Shown in pieces: positions 23,410-32,777 of a DNA stretch of 44,863 nucleotides. A program made the translations under genes and the position numbers. The DNA comes from DATIKM01 sp035477595. Its GTDB lineage: Bacteria > Armatimonadota > Chthonomonadetes > Chthonomonadales > CAJBBX01. The notes below the pieces were generated by a model. The model was not told the origin of the DNA and did not search any database. It worked only from the letters and a program-made list of their open reading frames with translations. The stretch is from the NCBI GenBank assembly GCA_035477595.1, contig DATIKM010000013.1:1-44863 (forward strand). The letters run 5' to 3'. Position 1 is the stretch's first letter. Each line of letters opens with the position of its first letter.

Positions 23410-25446
23410 TTACCTCAGCAGGGCGCGCGCCCTCTCCGCCACATTCTGCGGGGTGAACCCGAACTCCGCGAGGAGCCGCTCCGCCGGCGCCGACGCGCCA
23501 AACCGGTCCAGCCCGATCACGTCCCCCTTGTCGCCCACGTAGCGATGCCAGCCGATGGTGGCGCCAGCCTCCACGGCAAGCTTCGGCGTGCCGGGCGGCA
23601 GGACGCTCTCGCGGTAGCCGACGGGCTGCGCGTCGAAGAGCTCCCAGGAGGGCAGGCTGACGACGCGCGGTCGCACGCCCTGCTCCTTCAGGAGCTTCGC
23701 CGCCTCCACGCAGAGCCAGACCTCCGAGCCCGTGCCGATGAGCACCACCTGCGGCGTGCCGCCCTCCGCTTCCTGCAGCGTGTAGGCGCCACGGCGCAGA
23801 CCCTCCGAGTACTCCGCTCCATCAGCGCCCAGCACGGAGACCTTCTGGCGGGTGAGGACGAGAGCGGTCGGGCCCGTCGTGGTCTCCACGGCGACCTTCC
23901 AGGCGACGGCGGTCTCGTTCGCGTCTGCAGGGCGCAGTACCGCGATGCCCGGCGTGGCGCGCAGCGAGGCGAGCTGCTCGATCGGCTGGTGTGTTGGCCC
24001 GTCCTCGCCGAGCGCGATGCTGTCGTGCGTGAAGACGTAGATCACCGGCTGATGCATCAACGCCGAGAGCCGCAGTGCCGGCTTCAGGTAGTCGACGAAG
24101 TTGAAGAAGGTGGCAACGTAGGGCCTGAGGCCGCCGTGCTGCGCCATCCCGTTCGCGGCCGCCGCCATCGCGTGCTCCCGCACGCCGTAGTGGTGGTTGC
24201 GTCCGGCGTAGCTCCACCCGCCGCCGACGGCCCCTTCCGCATCGCCGCACCCGACCGACGGGCTCTCGAAGTCGCCCATCCCTTTGAGTGCCGTGTTGGT
24301 GGAGGGATTGAGGTCGGCCGAGCCTCCGACCAGGGAGGGGACGTTGCGGGCGATCGCGTTGAGCACCTGGCCTGACGTCGCGCGCGTGGCCGCAGCGTCC
24401 GCGGGTCCGAACGCGGGCACGTCACGATCCCACCCAGACGGAAGGGCGTTTGCGAGGCCATCGACCCACTCCCTCGCGAGGTGCGGGTTGGCCGTGGCCC
24501 ACTCGTCCCACCGCGCCTGCCATGCGCCCTGGGCGGCTGCGCCGCGTACCAGGGCTTGGCGGAAGTGCGTCGACGCCTCGTCAGGCACGTGGAACGCGGG
24601 CGCCTCCGGCCAGCCGAGCGCCCTCTTGGTGGCAAGCACTTCGTCCTTGCCCAGCGGCGAGCCGTGCGAATCGGCGGAGCCAGCCTTTTTCGGCGACCCG
24701 AAGCCGATCACCGTGTTCACCACGACAAGCGATGGACGATCCAATGCTGCCTTGGCGAGCGCGATGGCCGAGTCGACCGCATCGACGTCGTTCCCGTCCG
24801 CCACCGTCACCACATGCCATCCATAGGCTTCGAAGCGCTTGCCGACGTCCTCCGTAAAGCTGAGGGTCGAAGACCCCGCCAGCGTTATACCGTTGCAGTC
24901 GTAGAGGACTACGAGCTTGCCGAGCCGTAAGTGGCCGGCGAGTGAGGCGGCCTCGCAGCAGACCCCCTCCATCATGTCGCCGTCCGAGGCGAGTACGTAG
25001 GTGTAGTGATCGACCACCGTGTGCGCACCCGTGTTGAAGCGCGCGGCCAGATGAGCCTCCGCCATCGCCATGCCGACCGCCGTCGCAAACCCCTGGCCGA
25101 GCGGGCCCGTTGTGGTCTCCACGCCAGGCGCCTCGCCATATTCGGGATGGCCGGGCGTCTTGCTGCCCCACTGACGGAAGCTCCGCACATCGTCGAGCGA
25201 CAGGTCGTACCCGCTCAGGTGGAGAAGGCTGTAGAGCAGCATGGAACCATGCCCGCCCGAAAGGACGAACCGGTCCCGATCCGGCCACTTCGGGTCTGCC
25301 GGGTTGTGCTTCAGGTGCCGGTCCCAGAGCGCGTAGGACATCGCAGCAGCGCCCATAGGGAGCCCGGGATGACCGGAGTTCGCGTTCTGCACAGCGTCGA
25401 TCGAGAGAGTGCGGATCGTGTTCACGCAGAGCTGGTCTACGGACAT
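23410..25446 (-). CDS. tkt: Transketolase
   Basis: 678 residues, full length. A thiamine diphosphate enzyme that transfers two-carbon units between ketoses and aldoses in the pentose phosphate and Calvin cycles. Landmarks: NSGHPGLPMGAA (catalytic His region), VLSGGHGSMLLY, GPLGQGFATAVGMA, the ThDP-Mg motif SDGDMMEGV...YDCN, the pyrimidine-domain stretch YGVREHAMAAAANG, and the C-terminal VLIGTGSEV. The ATG at 25446 follows GAGGTC; TTG at 25458 is less likely. A GGGTAACATA element upstream is shared with fba, hinting at coordinated control of two carbon-flow genes. Confidence 0.96.
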   Translation of the reverse strand: MSVDQLCVNTIRTLSIDAVQNANSGHPGLPMGAAAMSYALWDRHLKHNPADPKWPDRDRFVLSGGHGSMLLYSLLHLSGYDLSLDDVRSFRQWGSKTPGHPEYGEAPGVETTTGPLGQGFATAVGMAMAEAHLAARFNTGAHTVVDHYTYVLASDGDMMEGVCCEAASLAGHLRLGKLVVLYDCNGITLAGSSTLSFTEDVGKRFEAYGWHVVTVADGNDVDAVDSAIALAKAALDRPSLVVVNTVIGFGSPKKAGSADSHGSPLGKDEVLATKRALGWPEAPAFHVPDEASTHFRQALVRGAAAQGAWQARWDEWATANPHLAREWVDGLANALPSGWDRDVPAFGPADAAATRATSGQVLNAIARNVPSLVGGSADLNPSTNTALKGMGDFESPSVGCGDAEGAVGGGWSYAGRNHHYGVREHAMAAAANGMAQHGGLRPYVATFFNFVDYLKPALRLSALMHQPVIYVFTHDSIALGEDGPTHQPIEQLASLRATPGIAVLRPADANETAVAWKVAVETTTGPTALVLTRQKVSVLGADGAEYSEGLRRGAYTLQEAEGGTPQVVLIGTGSEVWLCVEAAKLLKEQGVRPRVVSLPSWELFDAQPVGYRESVLPPGTPKLAVEAGATIGWHRYVGDKGDVIGLDRFGASAPAERLLAEFGFTPQNVAERARALLR

Positions 25447-25499
25447 GAGGGACCTCAATAGTGGGTTTTTCGTGCCCGTTGCTGCAGGCGCGCCGTCCC

Positions 25500-25509
25500 T
25501 ATGTTACCC
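25500..25509 (-). promoter_or_regulatory. GGGTAACATA element upstream of tkt
   Basis: The minus strand reads GGGTAACATA, identical to the element upstream of fba. TAACAT could serve as the -10 of tkt, about 54 bp before the start codon. No matching -35 box is evident. Confidence 0.35.
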
Positions 25510-25648
25510 TCCAGCCACCACGAGACCTGCCACACGCCCGCCTCACCAGCATGTGCGCGCCGTACAGTTCGGCCCTCTGGACCACGGCTGCGACCCGCCC
25601 TTAGCCCTGCATTCGCGGTACAACTGAGACCGGGAGGGACGCGATTCC

Positions 25649-26350
25649 ATGCTCTACGACCTGCTGTTGCGGCCACTGGCATTCGTGGTGCTATCCATCG
25701 TGTTCCGCCTTCTGGGCGGCTATCGTGTCGAGGGCCGGGGCAACGTCCCGAAGCGCGGCGCAGTGATCATCGCGCCCAATCACCTGAGCCACGCAGACCC
25801 GCCCCTCGTGGGGATCGCGGCGCCTCGTGGCGTCTGGTTCATGGCCACGACCGAGTTGTTCGGCGTTCGCGTCTTCGGAGCGCTCGCGCGCATCTACCGT
25901 GCCATCCCAATCCGCCAGGACTCGCCCGACCGAGCGGCCCTCCGGCGCGTCGAGCGCCTGCTAGGGGGAGGCGCCGCAGTGGTCATCTTCCCGGAAGGCC
26001 ATGAGAGCCTAGACGGCCGTCTCCTGCCGCTGCAGGGCGGCACTGCCCTTCTGGCGATACGCACTGGCACTCCCATCCTGCCGGTCGGGATCGTGGGCAC
26101 GCCCGCCATGCTGCCGGCGCGTTCGACCCGCCCACGGCGCGCGCCGGCCCCGGCGGTTGTGCGGTTCGGGCGCCCGATCGATGCGGTGGAGCTTGCAGGC
26201 GGACGCAAGGGCCGGGGCGCCGTGGAACACGCAACGCGTCTCCTCGCCTCCGCGCTCCGCGATCTGACGCCGGAGCTCAACGGGCCGGAAGCGGTCCATG
26301 CCGTCACCTCGAGGGGCGAAGGAATCGGCCCACATCCTGGCGAAGCGTGA
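25649..26350 (+). CDS. plsC: 1-acyl-sn-glycerol-3-phosphate acyltransferase (PlsC family)
   Basis: 233 residues. It should acylate lysophosphatidate to phosphatidate at the inner membrane. Acyltransferase motif I is NHLSHAD (44-50, the HxxxxD pair His45/Asp50) and motif III is IFPEGHES (113-120). RIYRAIPIRQD and the TPILPVGIVGT segment complete the family pattern. A hydrophobic N-terminal stretch (about 4-23) anchors it. GGGAGGG precedes the ATG. A ferredoxin gene follows 27 bp later, likely on the same transcript but functionally unrelated. Confidence 0.92.
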   Translation: MLYDLLLRPLAFVVLSIVFRLLGGYRVEGRGNVPKRGAVIIAPNHLSHADPPLVGIAAPRGVWFMATTELFGVRVFGALARIYRAIPIRQDSPDRAALRRVERLLGGGAAVVIFPEGHESLDGRLLPLQGGTALLAIRTGTPILPVGIVGTPAMLPARSTRPRRAPAPAVVRFGRPIDAVELAGGRKGRGAVEHATRLLASALRDLTPELNGPEAVHAVTSRGEGIGPHPGEA

Positions 26351-26377
26351 GAAACTCACCTCCATGAGGAGCAGGCG

Positions 26378-26626
26378 ATGGCCCACGTGATTACGGAGCC
26401 CTGCATCGGGGTTAAGGACAAGGCGTGCGTCGCTGTCTGTCCGGTGGACTGCATCCATGAGGGAAGCGAGCCGTACGACATGCTCTACATCAACCCCGAC
26501 GAGTGCATCGACTGCGGGCTGTGCGAGCCCGAGTGCCCCGTGGCGGCCATCTTCGCTGATAGCGATGTGCCCAGGGAGCAGGAGCGGTTCATAAAGATCA
26601 ACGCCGACTTCTTCCGCGATAAGTAG
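26378..26626 (+). CDS. fdxA: 7Fe ferredoxin (3Fe-4S + 4Fe-4S, FdxA type)
   Basis: 82 residues. The cysteine layout is Cys9-x7-Cys17-x3-Cys21-Pro, a free-type Cys25, then Cys43-x2-Cys46-x2-Cys49-x3-Cys53-Pro. This matches 7Fe ferredoxins of the Azotobacter FdI pattern: Cys9, 17 and 53 on the 3Fe-4S cluster, and Cys21, 43, 46 and 49 on the 4Fe-4S cluster. It is a soluble electron carrier; the partner is unknown. One candidate consumer in the window is the cobalamin adenosyltransferase 118 bp downstream, since Co(II) must be reduced to Co(I) for adenosylation. GAGGAG precedes the ATG. A hairpin follows the stop. Confidence 0.94.
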   Translation: MAHVITEPCIGVKDKACVAVCPVDCIHEGSEPYDMLYINPDECIDCGLCEPECPVAAIFADSDVPREQERFIKINADFFRDK

Positions 26627-26630
26627 CCGA

Positions 26631-26663
26631 GGCTTCCCCGGCCAACGGGTCGACCGGGAAGCC
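26631..26663 (+). terminator. Hairpin after the ferredoxin gene
   Basis: GGCTTCCCCGG (26631-26641) pairs with CCGGGAAGCC (26654-26663) with one extra C, forming a 10-bp stem 4 bp after the ferredoxin stop. There is no T-run. It is probably a terminator or attenuating structure before the adenosyltransferase gene. Confidence 0.55.
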
Positions 26664-26744
26664 CGCTCTCGGCCACCCCTCGACAGGGAACACCTGGATC
26701 CGCTCGCAGGGCCCTGATGGCGTGGGGGCGGCGGTACGCCTGCC

Positions 26745-27302
26745 ATGCCAGAACGCATATACACGCGGACCGGGGACGACGGCAGCACAGGGCTCATCGG
26801 CGGGAGACGCGTGGGGAAGGATTCGCCCCGCGTCGAGGCGTGCGGCGCAGTCGATGAGCTCAACGCCCACGTGGGGCGTGCGCTCGCGTGCCATGGGTCT
26901 CCTGCCCTTGCGGCCATGCTCCGGGCGGCTCAGGACGCGCTCTTCAGGATCGGCGCGGAGCTGGCCACGCCGCCGGACGCTGCAGGGATTCCGGGCACCC
27001 GGACGGCGTCCGTGACGGCCGGACACGTGGCGGCGCTGGAGCGGGCGATCGACGCCGTTGCCGCGGGCCTGCCCGCCCTACGCACCTTCATTCTGCCAGG
27101 CGGGTCACCCCTTGCAGCGGACCTTCACGTGGCGCGGGCGGTGTGCCGCCGCGCGGAGCGCCGGTGTGCGGCGCTCCATGCACGGGAGCTCGTGGGCGAG
27201 CATGTGTTACCTTATCTGAACCGGTTGTCGGACCTCCTCTTTGTGCTGGCAAGGCAGATGAACCGCGACGCTGGCGTAGAGGACACTCCCTGGTTCGCCT
27301 GA
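26745..27302 (+). CDS. pduO: Cob(I)alamin adenosyltransferase, PduO type
   Basis: 185 residues. It forms adenosylcobalamin from ATP and cob(I)alamin, the coenzyme for B12-dependent mutases and class II ribonucleotide reductases. Family signatures: YTRTGDDGSTGLIGG (ATP-binding N-terminus), VEACGAVDELNAHVG, ILPGGSPLAADLHVARAVCRRAERR with the catalytic Arg cluster, and VLPYLNRLSDLLFVLAR. The ATG at 26745 has no strong ribosome site. I looked for an upstream cobalamin riboswitch and saw none. No other cobalamin gene is in the window. Confidence 0.94.
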   Translation: MPERIYTRTGDDGSTGLIGGRRVGKDSPRVEACGAVDELNAHVGRALACHGSPALAAMLRAAQDALFRIGAELATPPDAAGIPGTRTASVTAGHVAALERAIDAVAAGLPALRTFILPGGSPLAADLHVARAVCRRAERRCAALHARELVGEHVLPYLNRLSDLLFVLARQMNRDAGVEDTPWFA

Positions 27303-27672
27303 CGGCCGACTGGCTCCTCACGCGGGCGTGTCGGCGGCCGGTGCCGATGATCACAGGGGCTGCCCCTTCCATCCCGTCGGGTACGCGTCTGCCGCTTCGT
27401 GCGCGCTGGTACACCTGCGGGCGCCATTCCTCCCGACCCGGACGCCGAAGCCGCTGATCGCCCGCCACGAGGGGCTCAAAGCTGATCGCCGTGCGATGCC
27501 GTTCCTCCTGTGGTTTCCCATCGGCGGCTTCGCGACCGTGATCTCCTGGGGGGCGGTAACGTCGCGGGTCGGGCTCAAGGGCGCATCCGTCGCGCCTGCT
27601 CAGTCGCTGGTGGCGTGGGGCAGCGACGGCTATCTGCGCTGCTGGCGTGCGACGCCCGTATGGTGATCGGGG
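27303..27672. other. 370-bp gap between convergent genes
   Basis: It lies between the tail-to-tail adenosyltransferase and GH140-like genes. A plus-strand frame ending at 27666 includes a hydrophobic stretch MPFLLWFPIGGFATVISWG (from 27496). It has no ribosome site and no recognisable similarity, so I do not call it a gene. No terminator or repeat is obvious. Confidence 0.4.
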
Positions 27673-28935
27673 TTAGGGCGCCGCATCGACGACGAGCACC
27701 CAGTCGTCCCCATCGCTCGGAGAACGGTAGACGGGCCCGTCCTCTGGCGCCTCGCAGGGCAGCGTCGCGCCAGTGCGCGGGTCGAACCACTGCGCGCGCA
27801 GGTTCGCGGATGACATCCGAGAGCGGTCCAGCGCAACTTCCCCTCCCAGCGGCAGGTAGACGAACGCGTAGCGTCCCTCCGCGTCGCGTGTCGCCGCCAC
27901 GTGCTCCGGGCCGTCCCCTGGCGGAGTGGTGACCAGCAACTGGTCGGGCACACGGGTGAGAAACGGACGCGACTCCATGAGCGCCCGCACGTGCCTCATC
28001 TGATCGGCCCCGGGAAGGTGGAGCGCCTCGCGCCATGGTATGCGGGCCGCAGTGATCGGCTCCCTGCCTGGCTCCCACATCTGCCAGACCGAGTGACACC
28101 CGTAGGTGTGACCGTGGGCGCCCGCAAAGAGTGCCCAGTAGGCGAACTTACGAGCCTGCGCCGCGTCCAGATAGCCATTGGCCGGCTCGAAGCCCGACGG
28201 ATGATCCTCGTAGCCGGGCTCACCGTCCATGCAGGGCTTCACAGGGCATCGCGCATAGTCGTCCGCCACGCTGCGCCAGTTGTCGCGGTCGAACGTGTGG
28301 CCGGACTGCAGCATGTTGAAGTCAAGCCAAGGCTCGTCGTGAAGCCACTGCGCCGAGGTGTGCTGGCCGCACGGATGGAAGGTCATCAGGTGGACCCCGC
28401 CGTCGCCTTCGCGCAGGCCTGCGGCCATCGCGCGCACGATCTCGAGATGCGCGGGCGTCTCGATCGGCCGGTCGCCTCCAAGAACCCAGATGAGTGGGGC
28501 CTCGCAGTACCGAGTGCCCAGCCAACGCCCGTAGGCGTGCGCGTTGTCCGGCGTGAAGATCTCCGGGCCGCCGCCCCACTTGCGGTTCCACTTATCGCCC
28601 CAGGTCGGCAGCAGCGCGACGGTGAGCCCGAGGTCCGCAGCGCGCGCCACAACCCAGTCGACATGCTGGAAGTACCGGTCGTTCGGCTGAGCCGGATCGT
28701 TGTGGAGCAGGGGCAGATCACCGTACGGGTTGGGTTGATCGAACTGCTGCTCCGCCAGCGCCACGGCCTGAACCACCGTGAAGCGCTGACGGGCGCGGAC
28801 GCTCAGATAGTGCCCCGCCTCATCGCGGCTCAGCCGATGGAACAGCTCCCAGGCCGTGTCGCCGAGGTAGAAGAACGGCGAACCGCACTCGTACTGCAGG
28901 AACCGGCCGTTGTCGCTGACCCTGATGCGTGTCAC
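27673..28935 (-). CDS. GH140/DUF4038 apiosidase-like glycoside hydrolase
   Basis: 420 residues from the GTG at 28935, selected because AGGAGGG lies 8 nt upstream. No signal peptide is visible, so probably cytoplasmic. The TIM-barrel family features are clear: FFYLGDTAWELFHRL near the N-terminus, the repeated aromatic YFQHVDWVVARAADLGLTV, WVLGGDRP (presumed acid/base Asp) and CMDGEPGYEDHP (presumed nucleophile Glu), followed by ARKFAYWALFAGAHGHTYG. A short beta-sandwich C-terminus (about 345-420) ends the protein. Characterised GH140 members release apiose from pectin rhamnogalacturonan II; related DUF4038 proteins have other or unknown substrates. It lies downstream of hspR behind a hairpin and is probably a separate unit. 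Confidence 0.85.
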   Translation of the reverse strand: MTRIRVSDNGRFLQYECGSPFFYLGDTAWELFHRLSRDEAGHYLSVRARQRFTVVQAVALAEQQFDQPNPYGDLPLLHNDPAQPNDRYFQHVDWVVARAADLGLTVALLPTWGDKWNRKWGGGPEIFTPDNAHAYGRWLGTRYCEAPLIWVLGGDRPIETPAHLEIVRAMAAGLREGDGGVHLMTFHPCGQHTSAQWLHDEPWLDFNMLQSGHTFDRDNWRSVADDYARCPVKPCMDGEPGYEDHPSGFEPANGYLDAAQARKFAYWALFAGAHGHTYGCHSVWQMWEPGREPITAARIPWREALHLPGADQMRHVRALMESRPFLTRVPDQLLVTTPPGDGPEHVAATRDAEGRYAFVYLPLGGEVALDRSRMSSANLRAQWFDPRTGATLPCEAPEDGPVYRSPSDGDDWVLVVDAAP

Positions 28936-28973
28936 GGACCACGCCCTCCTGTGCACGGCGTGCAAGGCACGTG

Positions 28974-29002
28974 GTAGTCGCCGCGCACAGCGGGGCGACT
29001 AC
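28974..29002 (-). terminator. Hairpin after hspR
   Basis: GTAGTCGCC (28974-28982) and GGCGACTAC (28994-29002) form a perfect 9-bp stem with an 11-nt loop, 32 bp past the hspR stop and upstream of the GH140-like start. It probably ends the dnaK-dnaJ-hspR transcript. No T-run is present. Confidence 0.6.
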
Positions 29003-29034
29003 AGAAGTCCCAGCCGGACGGCGGGCAGACCTCG

Positions 29035-29358
29035 CTACAGGTGCTCCCTGAACGTTCCACCTCCGCCGCCAGAGCTGCGGAGCACTTCCATTTCGGCCTG
29101 CATCCGCTCCATCTTCTCCAGCAGATCGAGGATCACCTCGACGCCTGCCAGGTTCACCCCCATCTCCTGCGTGAAACGCCGGATCTGCAGCAGCCGCTCT
29201 ACGTCGGTATCCGAGTAGAGACGATTGCGGTTCGCGGCGCGGCGAGGCTGGACCAGCCCAAGCCTCTCGTAGAGCCGGACGGTCTGCGGGTGCAGCCCTG
29301 TGAGGCGCGCCGCGATGCTGATCATGTAGACCGGCTCATTCGGATCGCGGTGTGCCAC
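29035..29358 (-). CDS. hspR: HspR heat-shock repressor (MerR family)
   Basis: 107 residues. The MerR-type winged helix (about 10-75) has the HspR pattern YMISIAARLTGLHPQTVRLYERLGLVQP and NRNRLYSDTDVERL, then a coiled segment (LLEKMERMQAEMEVL). HspR represses dnaK operons by binding HAIR inverted repeats, with DnaK as co-repressor. Here it is the last gene of a dnaK-dnaJ-hspR run and a HAIR-like site lies on the dnaK promoter, so autoregulation is strongly implied. The GTG at 29358 is preceded by GGAGG at about 10 nt. Confidence 0.93.
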   Translation of the reverse strand: MAHRDPNEPVYMISIAARLTGLHPQTVRLYERLGLVQPRRAANRNRLYSDTDVERLLQIRRFTQEMGVNLAGVEVILDLLEKMERMQAEMEVLRSSGGGGGTFREHL

Positions 29359-29394
29359 GTCTTACCAGACCTCCTGCGGAGGGGCCGCACTGCG

Positions 29395-30393
29395 TCAGGC
29401 GTTCGCCTGCTCTCCGCGCAGTCGCGACAGCTCCGCCAGCAGCGAGCGCTCACGGGGTGACAGATCGCGCGGAACCGTGATGCGGACCCGCGCGTAAAGA
29501 TCGCCCCGTTTCCCGCTCGCGGACCCTATGCCCTGGCCAGCCACTCGGATGCGCTGGCCGCTCTGCACGCCCGCTGGAATCGGGAGCGTGCGGACACCCA
29601 TGAGGGTCTTCACCTCCACCTCGCCGCCGAGAGCCGCCACGGTGTACGGAATCGACACATCCGTGTACAGGTCATTGCCTTGAGCCTCGAAGTCGGCGTG
29701 TGGACGCACGCGCACTACCAGGAAGAGGTCGCCGCGGTCACCCCCGGCGCCGGCCGCGCCCTGTGCCGCCAGCCGAATGCGCTGACCCTCGACCACTCCG
29801 GTGGGTATCTTCACCTCGACACGCCGCGGCTGCAGCACGCGGCCGTGCCCGCGGCACTCCGAGCACGCGGCACCGATGTCGAAACCGCCCCGGCTTGTCC
29901 GCGCTCCGCCGGTGCCGCCGCATCGGGGACAGGCGTCCTGGATCTTGAGCTCCAGCGACTTCGTGGCGCCGTGGGCTGCCTCCTCGAGCGTGAGGTCGAT
30001 TCCGAACTCCACGTCCTCTCCGCGCGCAGCGGTGCGAGCCGTGCGTTGGCGCCGACCACCACCCCCGAAGAGGCCCTCGAAGAGCTCGCCCAGGTCACTC
30101 AGGCCGCCGCCCTGGAACTCGAATCCCCCAGCAGTCGCAGGCCAGCCGCCCTGTGACGACCGCCTCCACTGCTCGCCGAAGCTGTCGTACTGCGTGCGCT
30201 TGTGCTGGTCGCTCAGAATGTCGTGCGCCTCGCTGATCTCCTTGAACCGCTCCTCCGCGGCGCGGTCGCCAGGGTTCACGTCGGGGTGGTACTTGCGGGC
30301 GAGACGGCGGAACGCTGCCCTGATGTCCTTCGCGCTGGCGTCGCGAGGGACTCCAAGGATCTTGTAGTAGTCCTTGTACTGGGGACCGTTCAC
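29395..30393 (-). CDS. dnaJ: DnaJ/CbpA-type co-chaperone with half zinc-finger domain
   Basis: 332 residues from GTG at 30393 (GTG at 30408 is possible). The J domain (about 7-72) has HPD at 36-38. A G/F-rich linker (about 85-115) follows, then a substrate-binding domain with only two CxxCxGxG motifs, CPRCGGTG (155-162) and CSECRGHG (177-184), where standard DnaJ has four. At most one zinc site can form. Two C-terminal beta domains (VEVKIPTGVVEGQRIRL, GDLFLVVRV, GGEVEVKTLMGVRTLPIPAG) complete the fold. It is neither a full DnaJ (four motifs) nor CbpA (none). It is located 71 bp downstream of dnaK and 36 bp before hspR. Confidence 0.92.
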   Translation of the reverse strand: MNGPQYKDYYKILGVPRDASAKDIRAAFRRLARKYHPDVNPGDRAAEERFKEISEAHDILSDQHKRTQYDSFGEQWRRSSQGGWPATAGGFEFQGGGLSDLGELFEGLFGGGGRRQRTARTAARGEDVEFGIDLTLEEAAHGATKSLELKIQDACPRCGGTGGARTSRGGFDIGAACSECRGHGRVLQPRRVEVKIPTGVVEGQRIRLAAQGAAGAGGDRGDLFLVVRVRPHADFEAQGNDLYTDVSIPYTVAALGGEVEVKTLMGVRTLPIPAGVQSGQRIRVAGQGIGSASGKRGDLYARVRITVPRDLSPRERSLLAELSRLRGEQANA

Positions 30394-30464
30394 CGCGCAG
30401 GGCCTCACTCTCGGTCCAGCAGGGCGCGGCTCGCCTGCTCCGCCATGCGAGCCACACCCATGGG

Positions 30465-32321
<1,857 letters not shown>

Positions 32322-32446
32322 ACACGAACCTCCGTAGTGCTTCAGATGCGTTCTGAGCCATCTTCGCGCGCGCCCGCACATCCAGTTGCTGCGCGCCCCC
32401 CTGCCTCCCGGCACCCGCGCGCTGCCACCATAATAAGTCCCACGCC

Positions 32447-32475
32447 ATTATGCCACTTGAGTGTATCGTTGTCAA
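32447..32475 (-). promoter_or_regulatory. dnaK promoter
   Basis: On the minus strand: perfect TTGACA (32475-32470), exactly 17 bp, CATAAT (32452-32447), with TGG before the -10. Transcription should begin near 32440, giving a leader of about 120 nt. This is a housekeeping-sigma promoter, consistent with control by repression (HspR) rather than by a heat-shock sigma factor. Confidence 0.85.
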
Positions 32476-32476
32476 A
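32456..32476. promoter_or_regulatory. HAIR-like HspR operator overlapping the dnaK promoter
   Basis: The plus strand reads CTTGAGT (32456-32462), 7 bp, TGTCAAA (32470-32476). The HAIR consensus is CTTGAGT-N7-ACTCAAG: the left half is exact, the spacing exact, and the right half matches 4 of 7 positions. The site covers the -35 hexamer and most of the spacer, an ideal position for repression. The mismatched arm is the one that also forms the -35 box. Confidence 0.75.
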
Positions 32477-32545
32477 CAACGTATACGTGAGATCGGGCGA
32501 TGGGGTTGCGTCGGGATGAGGAAAGCCAAGGGGATGTGACGGGGA

Positions 32546-32632
32546 TGGCGGAGGGGGTGGGATTCGAACCCACGAGGCTTTTGGCCTACCCGCTTTCGAG
32601 GCGGGCGCACTCGACCACTATGCGACCCCTCC
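32546..32632 (-). tRNA. tRNA-Ser (anticodon CGA)
   Basis: The minus strand folds as a class II tRNA: acceptor GGAGGGG/CCCCTCC, anticodon stem CCCGC/GCGGG with loop CTCGAAA (anticodon CGA, reading UCG), a long variable arm (about TAGGCC-AAA-AGCCTC) typical of serine tRNA, and a T arm with GTTCGAATCC. The discriminator is G at 32549 and a genomically encoded CCA occupies 32548-32546. A TATAAT box lies on the minus strand at 32675-32670, about 38 bp before the 5' end. Confidence 0.97.
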
Positions 32633-32709
32633 ACGCCTCCGACGGCGCCTGTCGCAAGCCGCTTCGCGCATTATACCTTTCCTCCACGCCGCGCAGATGA
32701 GCGCCGCGC

Positions 32710-32738
32710 TTGCCCGCCGTCGCACGCACTGATATACT
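32710..32738 (+). promoter_or_regulatory. Promoter of the ABC permease gene
   Basis: TTGCCC (32710-32715), 17 bp, TATACT (32733-32738), with TGA immediately before the -10 (extended -10). The leader to the GTG at 32778 is about 33 nt. Confidence 0.55.
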
Positions 32739-32777
32739 GGCGCACCGATCGCTCCGCCGAATTCCGGGAGCCTCAGC

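Noticed and set aside
26664..26744. Possible cobalamin riboswitch before the adenosyltransferase
   Set aside because: The region is only about 80 nt, shows no B12-box-like GCCACTG element in the right context, and is too short for the full aptamer.
27496..27666. 56-codon hydrophobic frame in the gap between convergent genes
   Set aside because: No ribosome site, no promoter and no recognisable similarity. It ends 7 bp before the opposing gene.
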